Counted from the first letter of the stretch, positions 24,322 through 34,495 are shown. The stretch is DNA of 64,000 nucleotides from CALABS01 sp050260775 (GCA_050260775.1 JBLNCP010000028.1:90912-154911); one strand, 5' to 3'. A program made the numbers and translations. The notes: generated by a model from the sequence alone, not told the origin.

Positions 24322-26130
24322 ATGTCCGAAGACACCCTCGCCCCCATTCCCTATTCCGACGACTTCCTGCGCGGCATCCTGCGCGGCGTGCGCACCATCG
24401 CGGTGGTCGGCGCCAGCGCCAACTGGAACCGGCCGAGCTACTTCGTGACCAAGTACCTGCAGGAGAAGGGCTACCGCGTCATCCCGGTCAATCCCGGCCT
24501 CGACGGGCAGGAGCTGCTGGGCGAACGGGTCTACAAGGACCTCAGCTCGATCCCCGAGCCGGTCGACATGGTCGACGTCTTCCGCAATTCCGAGGCGGCC
24601 GGTCCCATCACCGATGAAGCCGTCGCCATCGGCGCCAAGGTGGTGTGGATGCAGCTGGGCGTGCGCAATGACGCCGCCGCCGCCCGTGCCGAGGCGGCCG
24701 GCCTCAAGGTGGTGATGAACCGCTGCCCCAAGATCGAGTTCGGCCGCCTGGGCGGCGAGCTCGGCTGGTACGGCGTCAATTCGGGGATCATCTCCAACAA
24801 GCCGCTGGAGGCGCCGCGTCCCAAGCGCGAGCGCGAGGAGAGCACGGCCGGCGGCCCGCCGCCCAAGTACGGGTTCGCCACCAAGGCCATCCATTCCGGC
24901 GCCGCTCCCGACGCCACCACCGGGGCGCGGACCACGCCGATCTACCAGACGACCTCCTACGTGTTCGAGGACGTCGACCACGCAGCCTCGCTCTTCAACC
25001 TCCACACCTTCGGCTACATCTATTCGCGCCTGACCAATCCCACGGTCAGCGTGCTGGAGGAGCGGGTGGCGGCCCTCGAGAACGGCCGCGCCGGCGTCGC
25101 CGCCGCCTCGGGCCATGCCGCCCAGTTCCTCACCTTCTTCACCCTGCTCGAGCAGGGCGACCATTTCGTGGCCAGCCGCAACCTCTACGGTGGCTCGCTG
25201 ACCCAGTTCGGCCAGTCGTTCAAGAAGCTGGGCTGGCACTGCACCTTCGTCGATCCGCGCGATCCCGACAATTTCCGCGCCGCCATCGGCGAGAAGACCA
25301 AGGCGATCTTCATCGAAAGCCTGGCCAATCCCGGCGGCATCGTCGTCGACATCGAGGCGGTGGCCAAGGTGGCGCACGAGGCCGGCATTCCGCTGATCGT
25401 CGACAACACGCTGGCGACCCCCTACCTGTGCCGGCCGCTGGAGTGGGGGGCCGACATCGTCGTCCACTCCACCACCAAGTTCCTGGGCGGCCATGGCAAC
25501 TCGGTCGGCGGCGTCGTGGTCGAGTCCGGGCGCTTCAACTGGGCCCAGAACGACAAGTTCCCGTCGCTGACCAAGCCGGAGCCGGCCTATCACGGCCTCA
25601 CCTTCTACGAGACCTTCGGCGACTTCGCCTTCACCACCAAGGCGCGCGCCGTGGCGCTCCGGGATTTCGGGCCCTCCATGGCGCCGATGAACGCCTTCCT
25701 CACCATCACCGGCATCGAGACCCTGCACGTGCGCATGGACCGCCACTGCGCCAACGCGCTCAAGGTGGCACGCTTCCTGGCCGGCCATCCGGCGGTGGCG
25801 TGGGTGAATTACGCCGGGCTCGAGGACAATCCGTTCAACGCCCTGCAGAAGAAGTACCTGCAGAACGGCGCCGGCGCGGTGTTCACCTTCGGGGTCAAGG
25901 GCGGCTACGATGCCGGCGTCAAGGTGGTGGAGCGGGTCAAGCTGTTCAGCCACCTCGCCAATATCGGCGACACCCGCTCGCTGATCATCCACCCGGCCTC
26001 GACCACCCACCGCCAGCTCACCGAGGAGCAGCAGGTCGCCGCCGGCGCCGGTCCCGACGTGATCCGGCTGTCGGTGGGGCTGGAGGACGCCGACGACCTG
26101 GTCCGCGACCTGGAGCAGGCGCTGGCTTAA
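24322..26130 (+). CDS. metY: Fusion: CoA-binding (YccU-like) domain + O-acetylhomoserine sulfhydrylase
   Basis: 602 residues in one uninterrupted frame. Residues about 10-150 form a CoA/nucleotide-binding Rossmann domain (IAVVGASANWNRPSYFVTKY, VDMVDVFRNSEAA, MNRCPKIEF). A charged, Pro-rich linker (about 160-185, RPKREREESTAGGPPPK) leads to a full-length PLP-dependent Cys/Met-metabolism enzyme (GFATKAIHSG to the C-terminus) with the PLP Lys386 in HSTTKFLGGHGNSVGG. The second domain should make homocysteine from O-acetylhomoserine and sulfide. CoA-binding proteins are usually separate genes; here the fusion suggests CoA or acyl-CoA sensing or acetyl handling coupled to sulfhydrylation (inference). 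ATG 24322 is chosen since the preceding 13 codons lack a better site. Confidence 0.94.
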   Translation: MSEDTLAPIPYSDDFLRGILRGVRTIAVVGASANWNRPSYFVTKYLQEKGYRVIPVNPGLDGQELLGERVYKDLSSIPEPVDMVDVFRNSEAAGPITDEAVAIGAKVVWMQLGVRNDAAAARAEAAGLKVVMNRCPKIEFGRLGGELGWYGVNSGIISNKPLEAPRPKREREESTAGGPPPKYGFATKAIHSGAAPDATTGARTTPIYQTTSYVFEDVDHAASLFNLHTFGYIYSRLTNPTVSVLEERVAALENGRAGVAAASGHAAQFLTFFTLLEQGDHFVASRNLYGGSLTQFGQSFKKLGWHCTFVDPRDPDNFRAAIGEKTKAIFIESLANPGGIVVDIEAVAKVAHEAGIPLIVDNTLATPYLCRPLEWGADIVVHSTTKFLGGHGNSVGGVVVESGRFNWAQNDKFPSLTKPEPAYHGLTFYETFGDFAFTTKARAVALRDFGPSMAPMNAFLTITGIETLHVRMDRHCANALKVARFLAGHPAVAWVNYAGLEDNPFNALQKKYLQNGAGAVFTFGVKGGYDAGVKVVERVKLFSHLANIGDTRSLIIHPASTTHRQLTEEQQVAAGAGPDVIRLSVGLEDADDLVRDLEQALA

Positions 26131-26142
26131 GGCGGCGGCCGG

Positions 26143-27762
26143 TCAGGCAGCCTTCACCTCGGCCAGGAAGCCCTCGACCGCCCGCCGCAATTCCTCGGCC
26201 TGGGCGGCGAGGGTCCGGGAGGCGGCGAGCACCGAGCCCGCCGCCGATCCGGTCTCGCCGGCCACCTGTTGCACCGAGGTGATGGTGCTGCCCACCTCGG
26301 CGGTGCCGGCGGCGGCCTGCTCGACGTTGCGGGCGATTTCCTGGGTGGCCGCCGCCTGCTGCTCGACCGCCGCCGCGATGGCTCCCGCGATGCTCGTCAC
26401 CTCGTCGATGACCGCGCTGATCGAACGGATCGCGTCGACGACGGTACGGGTTTGCTCCTGCACCGCGCCGATCTGCGCCGAGATCTCGTCGGTGGCCTTG
26501 GCCGTCTGGTTGGCGAGGTGCTTGACCTCGTTGGCGACCACTGCGAAGCCTTTGCCGGCATCTCCGGCCCGGGCGGCCTCGATGGTGGCGTTGAGGGCGA
26601 GCAGGTTGGTCTGGCTGGCGATCTCGGTGATCAGGTTGACCACCTCGCCGATGCGCGACGCGGCCTTGGCGAGTTCCCGCACCTTGCCGTCGGTCTCGCC
26701 CGCTTGAGCCGCCGCCCGCCGCGAGATCTCGTTGGAATGGGTGACCTGGCGAGAGATCTCGCTGATGGAGGCCGACAGTTCCTCGGCGGCGGCGGCGACC
26801 GTTTCCACGTTGGTCGAGGCCTGGGTCGCCGCCGCGGCCACCGAGGTCGCCTGCCGGCTGGTCTGGTCCGCCGAGGCCGACAGGCCGGTGGCCGTCTCGG
26901 ATAGCTCGCCGGCGGTAGCCGCCACCGCTCCCACCATCTGGCCGGCGGTGGCGTTGAAGGTGCTGGTCGCCCGTTCGATGGTCTCGGCCCGGCGGGCCCG
27001 CAGCAACGCCGCCGTCCGCTCCGCTTCCTCCAGCCGGCGCCGTTCCTCGGCATTGGCGCGGAAGACGGCGAGGGCCTCGGCCATCTGGGCCACCTCGTCC
27101 CTGCCCTCGGCGGCAGGGATGGCGGTGCCGAGGTCACCGCCGGCGATCCCGCGCATCGCGGCGGTCAGCGCGGTCAGAGGCCGGGAGATGCCCATGCCGA
27201 TGCTCCACGCGGCGACAGCCCCCACCACCAGGGCGGCCGCGGCGATGGCCAGGTCGAGCCACTCGCTGGTGCTGGCTTCGCGCTTGCTTGCTTCCTCGAG
27301 CGCCCGCAATTCGGCGAGCTGGCGGGCTTCGATCTCGTCCAGTTTGGCCGAGACCGCTTCGCTGAGGGCGTTGACCTGGGCCAGATTGCCGGCGCCGCGT
27401 TTCAGGTCCGCCAGGGCTGCCTGGTAGGTGTCCAGGTCCTTGGGCAGCGCCTTCAGGGATGAGGCGGCGGCCTTGTCGGCCTCGTCGCTTGATGCCTGGG
27501 CGATGAGGCTGCGCACGGTGGCCAGGGCGGCGTCGCTCTTGTCGAAATCACCGGCGAGGACGTGTCGCTGCAGGTTGGCGAAAGCGTTGTCGGCCTCCTC
27601 GACCAGCAACGCCTCCTCGGCGCGGTCGGAATAGAGGTCGATGGCGGTACGGCCGGAATCGACGCCCAGGCCGCCGATGACGGCGACCGCGGCCATGAGG
27701 GAAAGCACCAGCCCGAAGCCAAGGCCGATACGGCGGGTGATGGTCAGGTCACGGAGACGCAT
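26143..27762 (-). CDS. Methyl-accepting chemotaxis protein
   Basis: 539 residues: membrane helix about 12-33, a helical extracytoplasmic domain about 34-170 of coiled-coil composition, a second membrane helix about 171-195, HAMP to about 250, and a signalling domain with the hairpin tip EIASQTNLLALNATIEAARA plus AGDAGKGFAVVANEVKHLA. The sensor domain resembles four-helix-bundle or HBM-type ligand domains; the ligand is unknown. The C-terminus lacks a CheR-docking pentapeptide. It ends 12 bp from the convergent MetY fusion and lies downstream of the RND genes in the same direction with a 70-bp gap. Confidence 0.93.
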   Translation of the reverse strand: MRLRDLTITRRIGLGFGLVLSLMAAVAVIGGLGVDSGRTAIDLYSDRAEEALLVEEADNAFANLQRHVLAGDFDKSDAALATVRSLIAQASSDEADKAAASSLKALPKDLDTYQAALADLKRGAGNLAQVNALSEAVSAKLDEIEARQLAELRALEEASKREASTSEWLDLAIAAAALVVGAVAAWSIGMGISRPLTALTAAMRGIAGGDLGTAIPAAEGRDEVAQMAEALAVFRANAEERRRLEEAERTAALLRARRAETIERATSTFNATAGQMVGAVAATAGELSETATGLSASADQTSRQATSVAAAATQASTNVETVAAAAEELSASISEISRQVTHSNEISRRAAAQAGETDGKVRELAKAASRIGEVVNLITEIASQTNLLALNATIEAARAGDAGKGFAVVANEVKHLANQTAKATDEISAQIGAVQEQTRTVVDAIRSISAVIDEVTSIAGAIAAAVEQQAAATQEIARNVEQAAAGTAEVGSTITSVQQVAGETGSAAGSVLAASRTLAAQAEELRRAVEGFLAEVKAA

Positions 27763-27832
27763 CGGTAGTTCCTCGGCTTAGCCTTAAGTTTGTGGGAAGT
27801 CTCCGTCCGATTTCGGGCGAATTTGTGGCGCC

Positions 27833-30800
27833 TCACACCGTTCCGAAACCCTTGCCGTCGTCCCTCAGCCACACGTACACCGCCGGGATGACCAGCACGG
27901 TCAGGAGGGTGGAGGAGGCCAGGCCGAACACCAAGCTGATGGCGAGGCCCTGGAAGATCGGGTCGGCCAGGATGAAGGCGGCGCCGATCATGGCGGCGGC
28001 GGCGGTCAGCACGATCGGCTTGACGCGGGTGGCGCCGGCGTCCAGCAGTGACTGGCGCAAGGTCGCCCCCTCGGCCAGGCGGTGGCGGATGAAGTCGACC
28101 AGCAGGATCGAGTTGCGCACGATGATGCCGGCCAGGGCGATGAAGCCGATCATCGAAGTGGCGGTGAACGGCGCCCCGAACAGCATGTGGCCGAGCACGA
28201 TGCCGATCAGGGTCAAAGGCACCGGCACCAGGATCACCAAGGGCAGGAGGAAGCTGCCGAACTGGGCCACGACCAGCAGGTAGATGCCGAGGATGGCGAC
28301 CGCGAAGGCGGCGCCCATGTCGCGGAAGGTGACGTAGGTGATCTCCCACTCGCCGTCCCACAGCAGGGTGGGCCGGCTCTCGTCGGCGGGCTGGCCGTGG
28401 TATTTGACGGCGATCCCCGCCGGCAGATGGTCCTCGACCGCCAGCATGCCGTAGATGGGCGCCTCGGTGCGGCCCGCCAGCTCGGCCATCACCATCTCGG
28501 CGAAGCGGCCATCGCGGCGGAAGATGGGCGGGCTGGCCGGCTCGTAGGACACCTGGACCACGTCGCCCAGTTCCACCGTGCCCTTGCGGGCCGGCACCGG
28601 CGTCGTCGCCAGCAGCTCGCCGGGGTGCTGGTCGGAGCGGGGCAGGGCGATGACGATCTCCTTGGGGGTGGCGCCCTCGCCGCGGTGGGAGTAGCCGACC
28701 CGCACGCCGCCCATCAGGGTCTGGATGGTGTCGTAGACCGCCTGCTGCTCGACCCCGAAGAACTCCAGCCGCTCCTGGTCGATGGAGACGCGCAGGCGCC
28801 GCCAGGGGGTGGACAGGGTGTCGTCGACGTCGACCACGAAGTCGACCTTGCGGAAGGCTTCCCGCACCTGCACCGCGGTGTCCCGGCGCGCCTCGGGGGT
28901 CGGGCCGTAGATCTCGGCCAGCAGGGTCGCCAGCACCGGCGGACCCGGCGGCACCTCGACCACCTTGACCGCGGTACCCTCGGGGGCGGGCAGGTCCTTC
29001 AGCCGCTGGCGCACGTCGAGCGCGATGGCGTGGCTGGCGCGCGAGCGGTCGTGGCGGGATTGGAGGTTGACCTGCAGGTCGCCGAGCTCGGGCGTGGTCC
29101 GCAGGTACGAATGGCGCACCAGGCCGTTGAAGTTGAAGGGGGCGGCGGTGCCGGCGTAGGCCTGCACGCTGGTGAGCTCGGGCAGTCCCTTCAGGCGCTC
29201 GGCCGCGGCGGCCAGCACCCGGTCGGTGTCCTCCAGCGTCGAGCCCTCGGGCAGATCGATCACCACCTGCAGCTCGGACTTGTTGTCGAAGGGCAGCAGC
29301 TTCACCGTCACCGCCTTCAAGGGGAACATGGCCATGGCGGCCAGGGTGGCGACGGTCACCCACAGCAGCAGCTTCTTCGAGCGCGAGCGTCCCTCCAGCA
29401 GCGGCAGGGCGATGCGGCGGTAGAGAGTCCCCAGGCGGTCGGCGTGGCCGTGGTGGGGCTGCTGCCCCCCACTTCCCTTAAGCCGCGAGCGTCCGGCGAT
29501 CTTCAGGAGCAGCCACGGGGTGATGATCACCGCCACGAAGAACGAGAACAGCATGGCGGAGGAGGCGTTGGCCGGGATCGGGCTCATGTAGGGGCCCATC
29601 AGGCCCGACACGAACATCATCGGCAGCAGCGCCACCACGATGGTCAGCGTGGCGACGATGGTGGGATTGCCGACCTCGGCCACCGCCTCGACCGCGACCT
29701 GGGTGGCATCCTCGCCCTTTCGCAGCGTCCATCGGCGGACGATATTCTCGACCACCACGATGGCGTCGTCGACCAGGATGCCGATGGAGAAGATCAGCGC
29801 GAACAGGCTGACCCGGTTGATGGTGTAGCCCATCAGCTTCGAAGCGAAGAGCGTCAGCAGTATGGTGGTGGGCACCACCAGCGCCACCACCACGCCCTCG
29901 CGCCAGCCCAGCGCCCAGGTGATCAGCAGGACGATGGACAGGGTGGCGAGCCCCAGGTGGAACAGCAGCTCGTCGGCCTTGTCGGAGGCGGTCTCGCCGT
30001 AGTTGCGGGTAACGGTGATGGCGACGTCGGCGGGGATCAGGCGCCCCTGGATGGTGTCCAGGCGCTTGAGCACCTGGTCGGCCACCACCACCGCGTTGGC
30101 GCCGGCCCGCTTGGCGATGGCGAGGCTGACGGCGGGGGTGCGCACCAACGTGCCGTCGGCCGCCTTGACCATGTGCCAGGCGCGATGCTGCGGCGTCTCG
30201 CCGCCGACGACGATGCGGGCGACGTCCTTGACGTAGACCGGGCGGCCGTCGCGGGCGGTCAGCAGCAGGTTGCCGATCTCGGGGCCCTTGAGCGTCTGCC
30301 CGCCCACCACCGGCAGATGGCGCCCGGCCTCGTGCACCGAGCCGACCATGAACGAGCGGTTGGCGTTCTCCACCTTCTGCACCAGCTGGTTCAAGGTGAT
30401 GCCGTAGAGCGCCATGCCCTCGGGATCGGGCTCGACCCGGATCTGGTCCTTGCGGCCGCCGACGATGTAGGACAGGCCGACGTCGTCGACCTTGACCAGC
30501 TCGTGCTGCAGCTCCTCGGCCAGCGTGAACAGGGCGTTGTCGTCCCAGCGCTCCGCCTTCTCCGGGCGCGGGCTGAGCGTCAGGGTGACGATGGCCACGT
30601 CGTTGATGCCGTGCCCGACGATCAAAGGCTCACGGATGCCGTAGGGGATCTCGGCCATGTGGGCGCGCACCTGCTGGTGCACGCGCAGGATGGCGGCGTC
30701 CTCGCTGGTGCCGACGTTGAAGCGGGCGGTGACCACCACGCGGTCGTCCGAGGTCTGGGAGTAGACGTGCTCGACGTCGCCGATACCCTTGACGATGTCC

Positions 30801-31018
30801 TCCAGCGGCTTGGTCACCAGCTGGGCGGCGTCCTCCGCCTTGAGGCCGTTGGCCTCGACCATGATGTCGACCATGGGGACGCTGATCTGCGGCTCCTCCT
30901 CGCGGGGCAGCGACATCAGGGCGATGAGGCCGAGCGCCACCGACGCCAGCAGCAACAGCGGCGTCAGCGGCGAACGGATGAAGGTCTGGGCGATGCGCCC
31001 CGAGATGCCGAGAGACAT
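27833..31018 (-). CDS. RND efflux pump inner-membrane transporter (AcrB/heavy-metal-like class)
   Basis: 1061 residues with the classic RND layout: helix 1 (PLTPLLLLASVALGLIAL), a large periplasmic loop, a central bundle with the proton-relay motif SIGILVDDAIVVVENIVRR (Asp-Asp), a second loop, and a C-terminal bundle (GFIALAGIIVRNSILLVDF). The region PREEEPQISVPMVDIMVEANG is typical of transporters paired with a short periplasmic adaptor and no dedicated outer-membrane gene. ATG 31018 is used; a GTG at 31027 would overlap the adaptor stop as GTGA, so the two genes are translationally coupled either way. The substrate is unknown. It is the second gene of an operon driven from 32010-32046. Confidence 0.95.
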   Translation of the reverse strand: MSLGISGRIAQTFIRSPLTPLLLLASVALGLIALMSLPREEEPQISVPMVDIMVEANGLKAEDAAQLVTKPLEDIVKGIGDVEHVYSQTSDDRVVVTARFNVGTSEDAAILRVHQQVRAHMAEIPYGIREPLIVGHGINDVAIVTLTLSPRPEKAERWDDNALFTLAEELQHELVKVDDVGLSYIVGGRKDQIRVEPDPEGMALYGITLNQLVQKVENANRSFMVGSVHEAGRHLPVVGGQTLKGPEIGNLLLTARDGRPVYVKDVARIVVGGETPQHRAWHMVKAADGTLVRTPAVSLAIAKRAGANAVVVADQVLKRLDTIQGRLIPADVAITVTRNYGETASDKADELLFHLGLATLSIVLLITWALGWREGVVVALVVPTTILLTLFASKLMGYTINRVSLFALIFSIGILVDDAIVVVENIVRRWTLRKGEDATQVAVEAVAEVGNPTIVATLTIVVALLPMMFVSGLMGPYMSPIPANASSAMLFSFFVAVIITPWLLLKIAGRSRLKGSGGQQPHHGHADRLGTLYRRIALPLLEGRSRSKKLLLWVTVATLAAMAMFPLKAVTVKLLPFDNKSELQVVIDLPEGSTLEDTDRVLAAAAERLKGLPELTSVQAYAGTAAPFNFNGLVRHSYLRTTPELGDLQVNLQSRHDRSRASHAIALDVRQRLKDLPAPEGTAVKVVEVPPGPPVLATLLAEIYGPTPEARRDTAVQVREAFRKVDFVVDVDDTLSTPWRRLRVSIDQERLEFFGVEQQAVYDTIQTLMGGVRVGYSHRGEGATPKEIVIALPRSDQHPGELLATTPVPARKGTVELGDVVQVSYEPASPPIFRRDGRFAEMVMAELAGRTEAPIYGMLAVEDHLPAGIAVKYHGQPADESRPTLLWDGEWEITYVTFRDMGAAFAVAILGIYLLVVAQFGSFLLPLVILVPVPLTLIGIVLGHMLFGAPFTATSMIGFIALAGIIVRNSILLVDFIRHRLAEGATLRQSLLDAGATRVKPIVLTAAAAMIGAAFILADPIFQGLAISLVFGLASSTLLTVLVIPAVYVWLRDDGKGFGTV

Positions 31019-31023
31019 GGCGG

Positions 31024-31980
31024 TCACCAGCTGACCGTGTCGCCGGCCCTCAGGCCGGACAGCACCTCGATGCCGTCGGCGGTGACGGCGCCCGCCTGCA
31101 CCACCACCTCGGAGCCGTCCCTCAAGGTCACGTAGTCGAGGCCGAAGCGGCGGTGCACCGCCTCGCGCGGCACCACCAGCGCCTCGCGGCGGCCGGTGGC
31201 GACATGGACCGGGACCCGCTCGCCGACGAAGTAGTCGCCGAGGCCGTCGACGCCCACATCGGCGATGACCCGGCCGTCCTCGATTCTGGGATAGACCTGG
31301 CGGACGGTGCCCAGCCGGGGCGGGGTGTCGGTATTGGACAGCGCCCGGTTGCCGACCAGCACGGAATCGCCCTGCTTGATGAAGCGGGCATGGCGTTCGG
31401 GCAGGGCGACCCGCAGCACGTAATTCTCGGCGGCGATCAGGGCGATGGTCTCACCCGGCATCACCACGCTGCCCTCGGTCAGCGGCACCTTGAGCACGCG
31501 GCCGGCGGCGGGCGCCAGCACGGCGCCCTCGTTGGTGCGCTCGGCCGACACCTGCTTCTCGGCCTTGAGGGCGGCGATGGTGCGGGTTGCAACCTCCAGG
31601 CGGGTGCGGGCGTCGTCGACGCGGGCCTGGGTGGCGACGCCCTTGGCGATCAGGCCCTGGGCGCGCTTGTAGTCGATGTCGGCGAGGTCGCGCTCGGCCT
31701 CCGCCGCCTTGAGTCGGGCTTCGATGCCGGCCGTCTGCAGCGCCAGCTTGGGGTCGCCGATGGTGGCGATGCGGGCGCCGGCCTCGACCCGCGAGCCCTC
31801 GTCGACCAAAAGGCCCGAAATGGTGCCGCCGATGCGGGCCCGGGCCGGGATCTCGTCGACGCTCTCGACCGTGCCGAACACCGCCTTGAGGTCCTCGATC
31901 TGCCGGGGCTGCACCGTGGCCTCGCCGGCCAGGGCGGGCAGGGCGGCGCACAGGAGGGCGGCGGCGAGAGGCAGGCGCAT
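31024..31980 (-). CDS. RND efflux periplasmic adaptor (membrane fusion protein)
   Basis: 318 residues. A signal peptide (MRLPLAAALLCAALPALAG) without a clear lipobox Cys leads into a split barrel-sandwich domain (GTISGLLVDEGSRVEAGARI and APAAGRVLKVPLTEGSVV) around an alpha hairpin (ERDLADIDYKRAQGLIAKGV), then beta-barrel and membrane-proximal domains. It is shorter than AcrA. ATG 31980 has GGAG 9 nt upstream; the frame is open to a TTG at 31995. It is first in the operon with the RND transporter and sits directly behind a palindromic operator-like sequence with a consensus-like promoter. Confidence 0.94.
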   Translation of the reverse strand: MRLPLAAALLCAALPALAGEATVQPRQIEDLKAVFGTVESVDEIPARARIGGTISGLLVDEGSRVEAGARIATIGDPKLALQTAGIEARLKAAEAERDLADIDYKRAQGLIAKGVATQARVDDARTRLEVATRTIAALKAEKQVSAERTNEGAVLAPAAGRVLKVPLTEGSVVMPGETIALIAAENYVLRVALPERHARFIKQGDSVLVGNRALSNTDTPPRLGTVRQVYPRIEDGRVIADVGVDGLGDYFVGERVPVHVATGRREALVVPREAVHRRFGLDYVTLRDGSEVVVQAGAVTADGIEVLSGLRAGDTVSW

Positions 31981-32009
31981 GATTTGCAACTCCAAGGCGG
32001 GTTCGAGGC

Positions 32010-32046
32010 CTTGACAAATATATTAGCAAATCCTAATTGTTCAAGC
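32010..32046. promoter_or_regulatory. AT-rich divergent promoter with palindromic operator-like core
   Basis: An AT-rich 37-bp island in GC-rich surroundings. The core ATTAG-CAAATC-CTAAT (32022-32037) is a perfect 5-bp inverted repeat, flanked by near-symmetric CTTGACAA and TTGTTCAAG. Leftward: TTGAAC (32044-32039), 16-bp spacer, TATATT (32022-32017), about 30 nt before the adaptor start. Rightward: TTGACA (32011-32016) with a weak -10. A repressor bound here would shut both promoters. No regulator gene is next to it. The regulator type (ArsR/BigR-like is a guess from the DUF2892 neighbour) is inference. Confidence 0.6.
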
Positions 32047-32091
32047 GTCGGCGCTTCGGCGCCCCCCGCAATTCCGCATAGGGTATCACAA

Positions 32092-32295
32092 ATGTCGATT
32101 GATCGAGTGGTGATGGCTTTCGCCGGTACGATGATCCTGTTGAGCCTGGCGCTGTCGCAGCTTCACAGCCCCAACTGGCTGTTCCTCACCGCCTTCACCG
32201 GCGTCAACATGCTGCAGGCCGCCTTCACCGGCTTCTGCCCGCTGGTGATGATGCTGAAGAAGATGGGCTTCAAGCCCGGCTGCGCGTTCAACTGA
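32092..32295 (+). CDS. DUF2892 (YgaP-like transmembrane domain) protein
   Basis: A 67-residue membrane protein with two hydrophobic helices: MSIDRVVMAFAGTMILLSLA and a second segment around NWLFLTAFTGVNML. The family-type conserved cysteines occur as GFCPLVMMLKKMGF and PGCAFN at the C-terminus. Relatives are linked to rhodanese and sulfide-responsive genes in other bacteria (known); here it is divergent from an RND pump. The rightward TTGACA box in the shared region may drive it. Function is not established. Confidence 0.88.
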   Translation: MSIDRVVMAFAGTMILLSLALSQLHSPNWLFLTAFTGVNMLQAAFTGFCPLVMMLKKMGFKPGCAFN

Positions 32296-32305
32296 GTTAG
32301 GCGGC

Positions 32306-32484
32306 TGTCATACCGACGACCACCGGGAGGAGGACCTCTTACGGCGCCGCCTGTTCGGGCGCCCGACGCACGAGGTCCCTCGCATGCGCTCGGGATGACG
32401 TTTCCCTCCTGTCATCCTGAGGAGCGCAGCGACGAAGGATCTGAGGCCCTAACGGACGAGATCCTTCGCTGCGCTCAGGATGAC
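32306..32484. repeat. R1 palindromic repeats, two full copies in tandem
   Basis: Copy 4 (32306-32399) is diverged: TGTCATACCGACG to CGGGATGACG with GCGCCGCC in its loop, very like the copy at 4828. Copy 5 (32410-32484) is near-perfect: TGTCATCCTGAGGAGCGCAG with GACGAAGGATCT, then AGATCCTTCG and CTCAGGATGACA. They fill the space between the convergent DUF2892 and purN genes. Confidence 0.9.
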
Positions 32485-32491
32485 AATCTGG

Positions 32492-33133
32492 TCAGGCCGC
32501 CGGATTGATGATGGCGCCTGAGCCGGGAGCGCTGACCGCCGCACGGTTGCCGTCCACCGTCACCCGGCCCTCGGCCAGCAGCTTGAGCGCCAGCGGATAG
32601 GCCTTGTGCTCCTGTTCCAGCACGCGGGCCGCCAGATCGTCGGCGGTGTCGCCGGCCAGCACCGGCACCGCCGCCTGCACCAGGATGGGGCCGTCGTCGA
32701 GGTCGGGGGTCACCAGGTGGACGCTGCAGCCGTGCAGCTTGACGCCGGCCTCGATGGCGCGCTCGTGGGTGTGCAGGCCCTTGAAGCTGGGCAGTAGCGA
32801 GGGGTGGATGTTGATCATCCGCCCGGCCCAGCCCTCGACGAAGCCCTTGGTCAGCAGCCGCATGAAGCCGGCGAGGCAGACGATCTCCACCCCGGCGTCC
32901 CGCAGCGCGGCATCCATCGCGGCGTCGAATTCCTCGCGGCTGGCGAAGGATTTGTGCGGGATCACCTGGGTCGGCACCCCGGCCTTCTCGGCGCGCTCCA
33001 GGGCGTAGACGCCGGGAATGTTGGAGATCACCAGCACGATCTCGGCCGGGAAGCCGGGCGCCGCGCAGGCATCCAGCAGGGCCTGCAGGTTGCTGCCGCG
33101 GCCCGAGACGAGGACGCCGACCTTCTTCTTCAT
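32492..33133 (-). CDS. purN: Phosphoribosylglycinamide formyltransferase
   Basis: Transfers formyl from 10-formyltetrahydrofolate to GAR in purine synthesis. Substrate loop GRGSNLQAL at 11-19; catalytic Asn108, His110 and Asp146 in MINIHPSLLPSFKG and VTPDLDDGP, each two residues offset from E. coli PurN (106, 108, 144). It lies downstream of purM on the same strand with a 93-bp gap holding a short repeat, so a purM-purN operon is likely. Confidence 0.97.
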   Translation of the reverse strand: MKKKVGVLVSGRGSNLQALLDACAAPGFPAEIVLVISNIPGVYALERAEKAGVPTQVIPHKSFASREEFDAAMDAALRDAGVEIVCLAGFMRLLTKGFVEGWAGRMINIHPSLLPSFKGLHTHERAIEAGVKLHGCSVHLVTPDLDDGPILVQAAVPVLAGDTADDLAARVLEQEHKAYPLALKLLAEGRVTVDGNRAAVSAPGSGAIINPAA

Positions 33134-33150
33134 CGCGAGTGCCCCTCATC

Positions 33151-33214
33151 CGTCATGCCCGGACCTGATCCGGGCACCCACTTCGGGATGGCCGGGACGA
33201 GCCCGGCCATGACG
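33151..33214. repeat. R3 short inverted repeat between purM and purN
   Basis: Two-armed element: CGTCATGCCCGGACCTGATC with the hairpin CCCGGACCTGATCCGGG, and GGCCGGGACGAGCCCGGCC followed by ATGACG. It belongs to a different family from R1, of the kind frequent between alphaproteobacterial genes, and could act on the purM-purN transcript as a stem-loop pair. Confidence 0.75.
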
Positions 33215-33226
33215 CTCCAGAAGTCC

Positions 33227-34333
<1,107 letters not shown>

Positions 34334-34495
34334 GCCGGTGAAGATACTTCATCCCCCGCCGTTTGCAATGTCCCCATGCGGATCGGCCTAGGCGTTTCGC
34401 GCCGGCCGCCATGCGCCAAGCGGGTGGCGAGGGGCGTCCGCGCGAGCTATAGTGCGGGCCCCATCCGCGGGAACGTTCTCGACAGGACCCCTCGC

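Noticed and set aside
28082..31135. A 1017-codon open frame on the + strand
   Set aside because: It is exactly opposite the RND pump gene, whose motifs and length are unmistakable; the frame is His/Gly/Asp-rich, typical of antisense shadows in GC-rich DNA.
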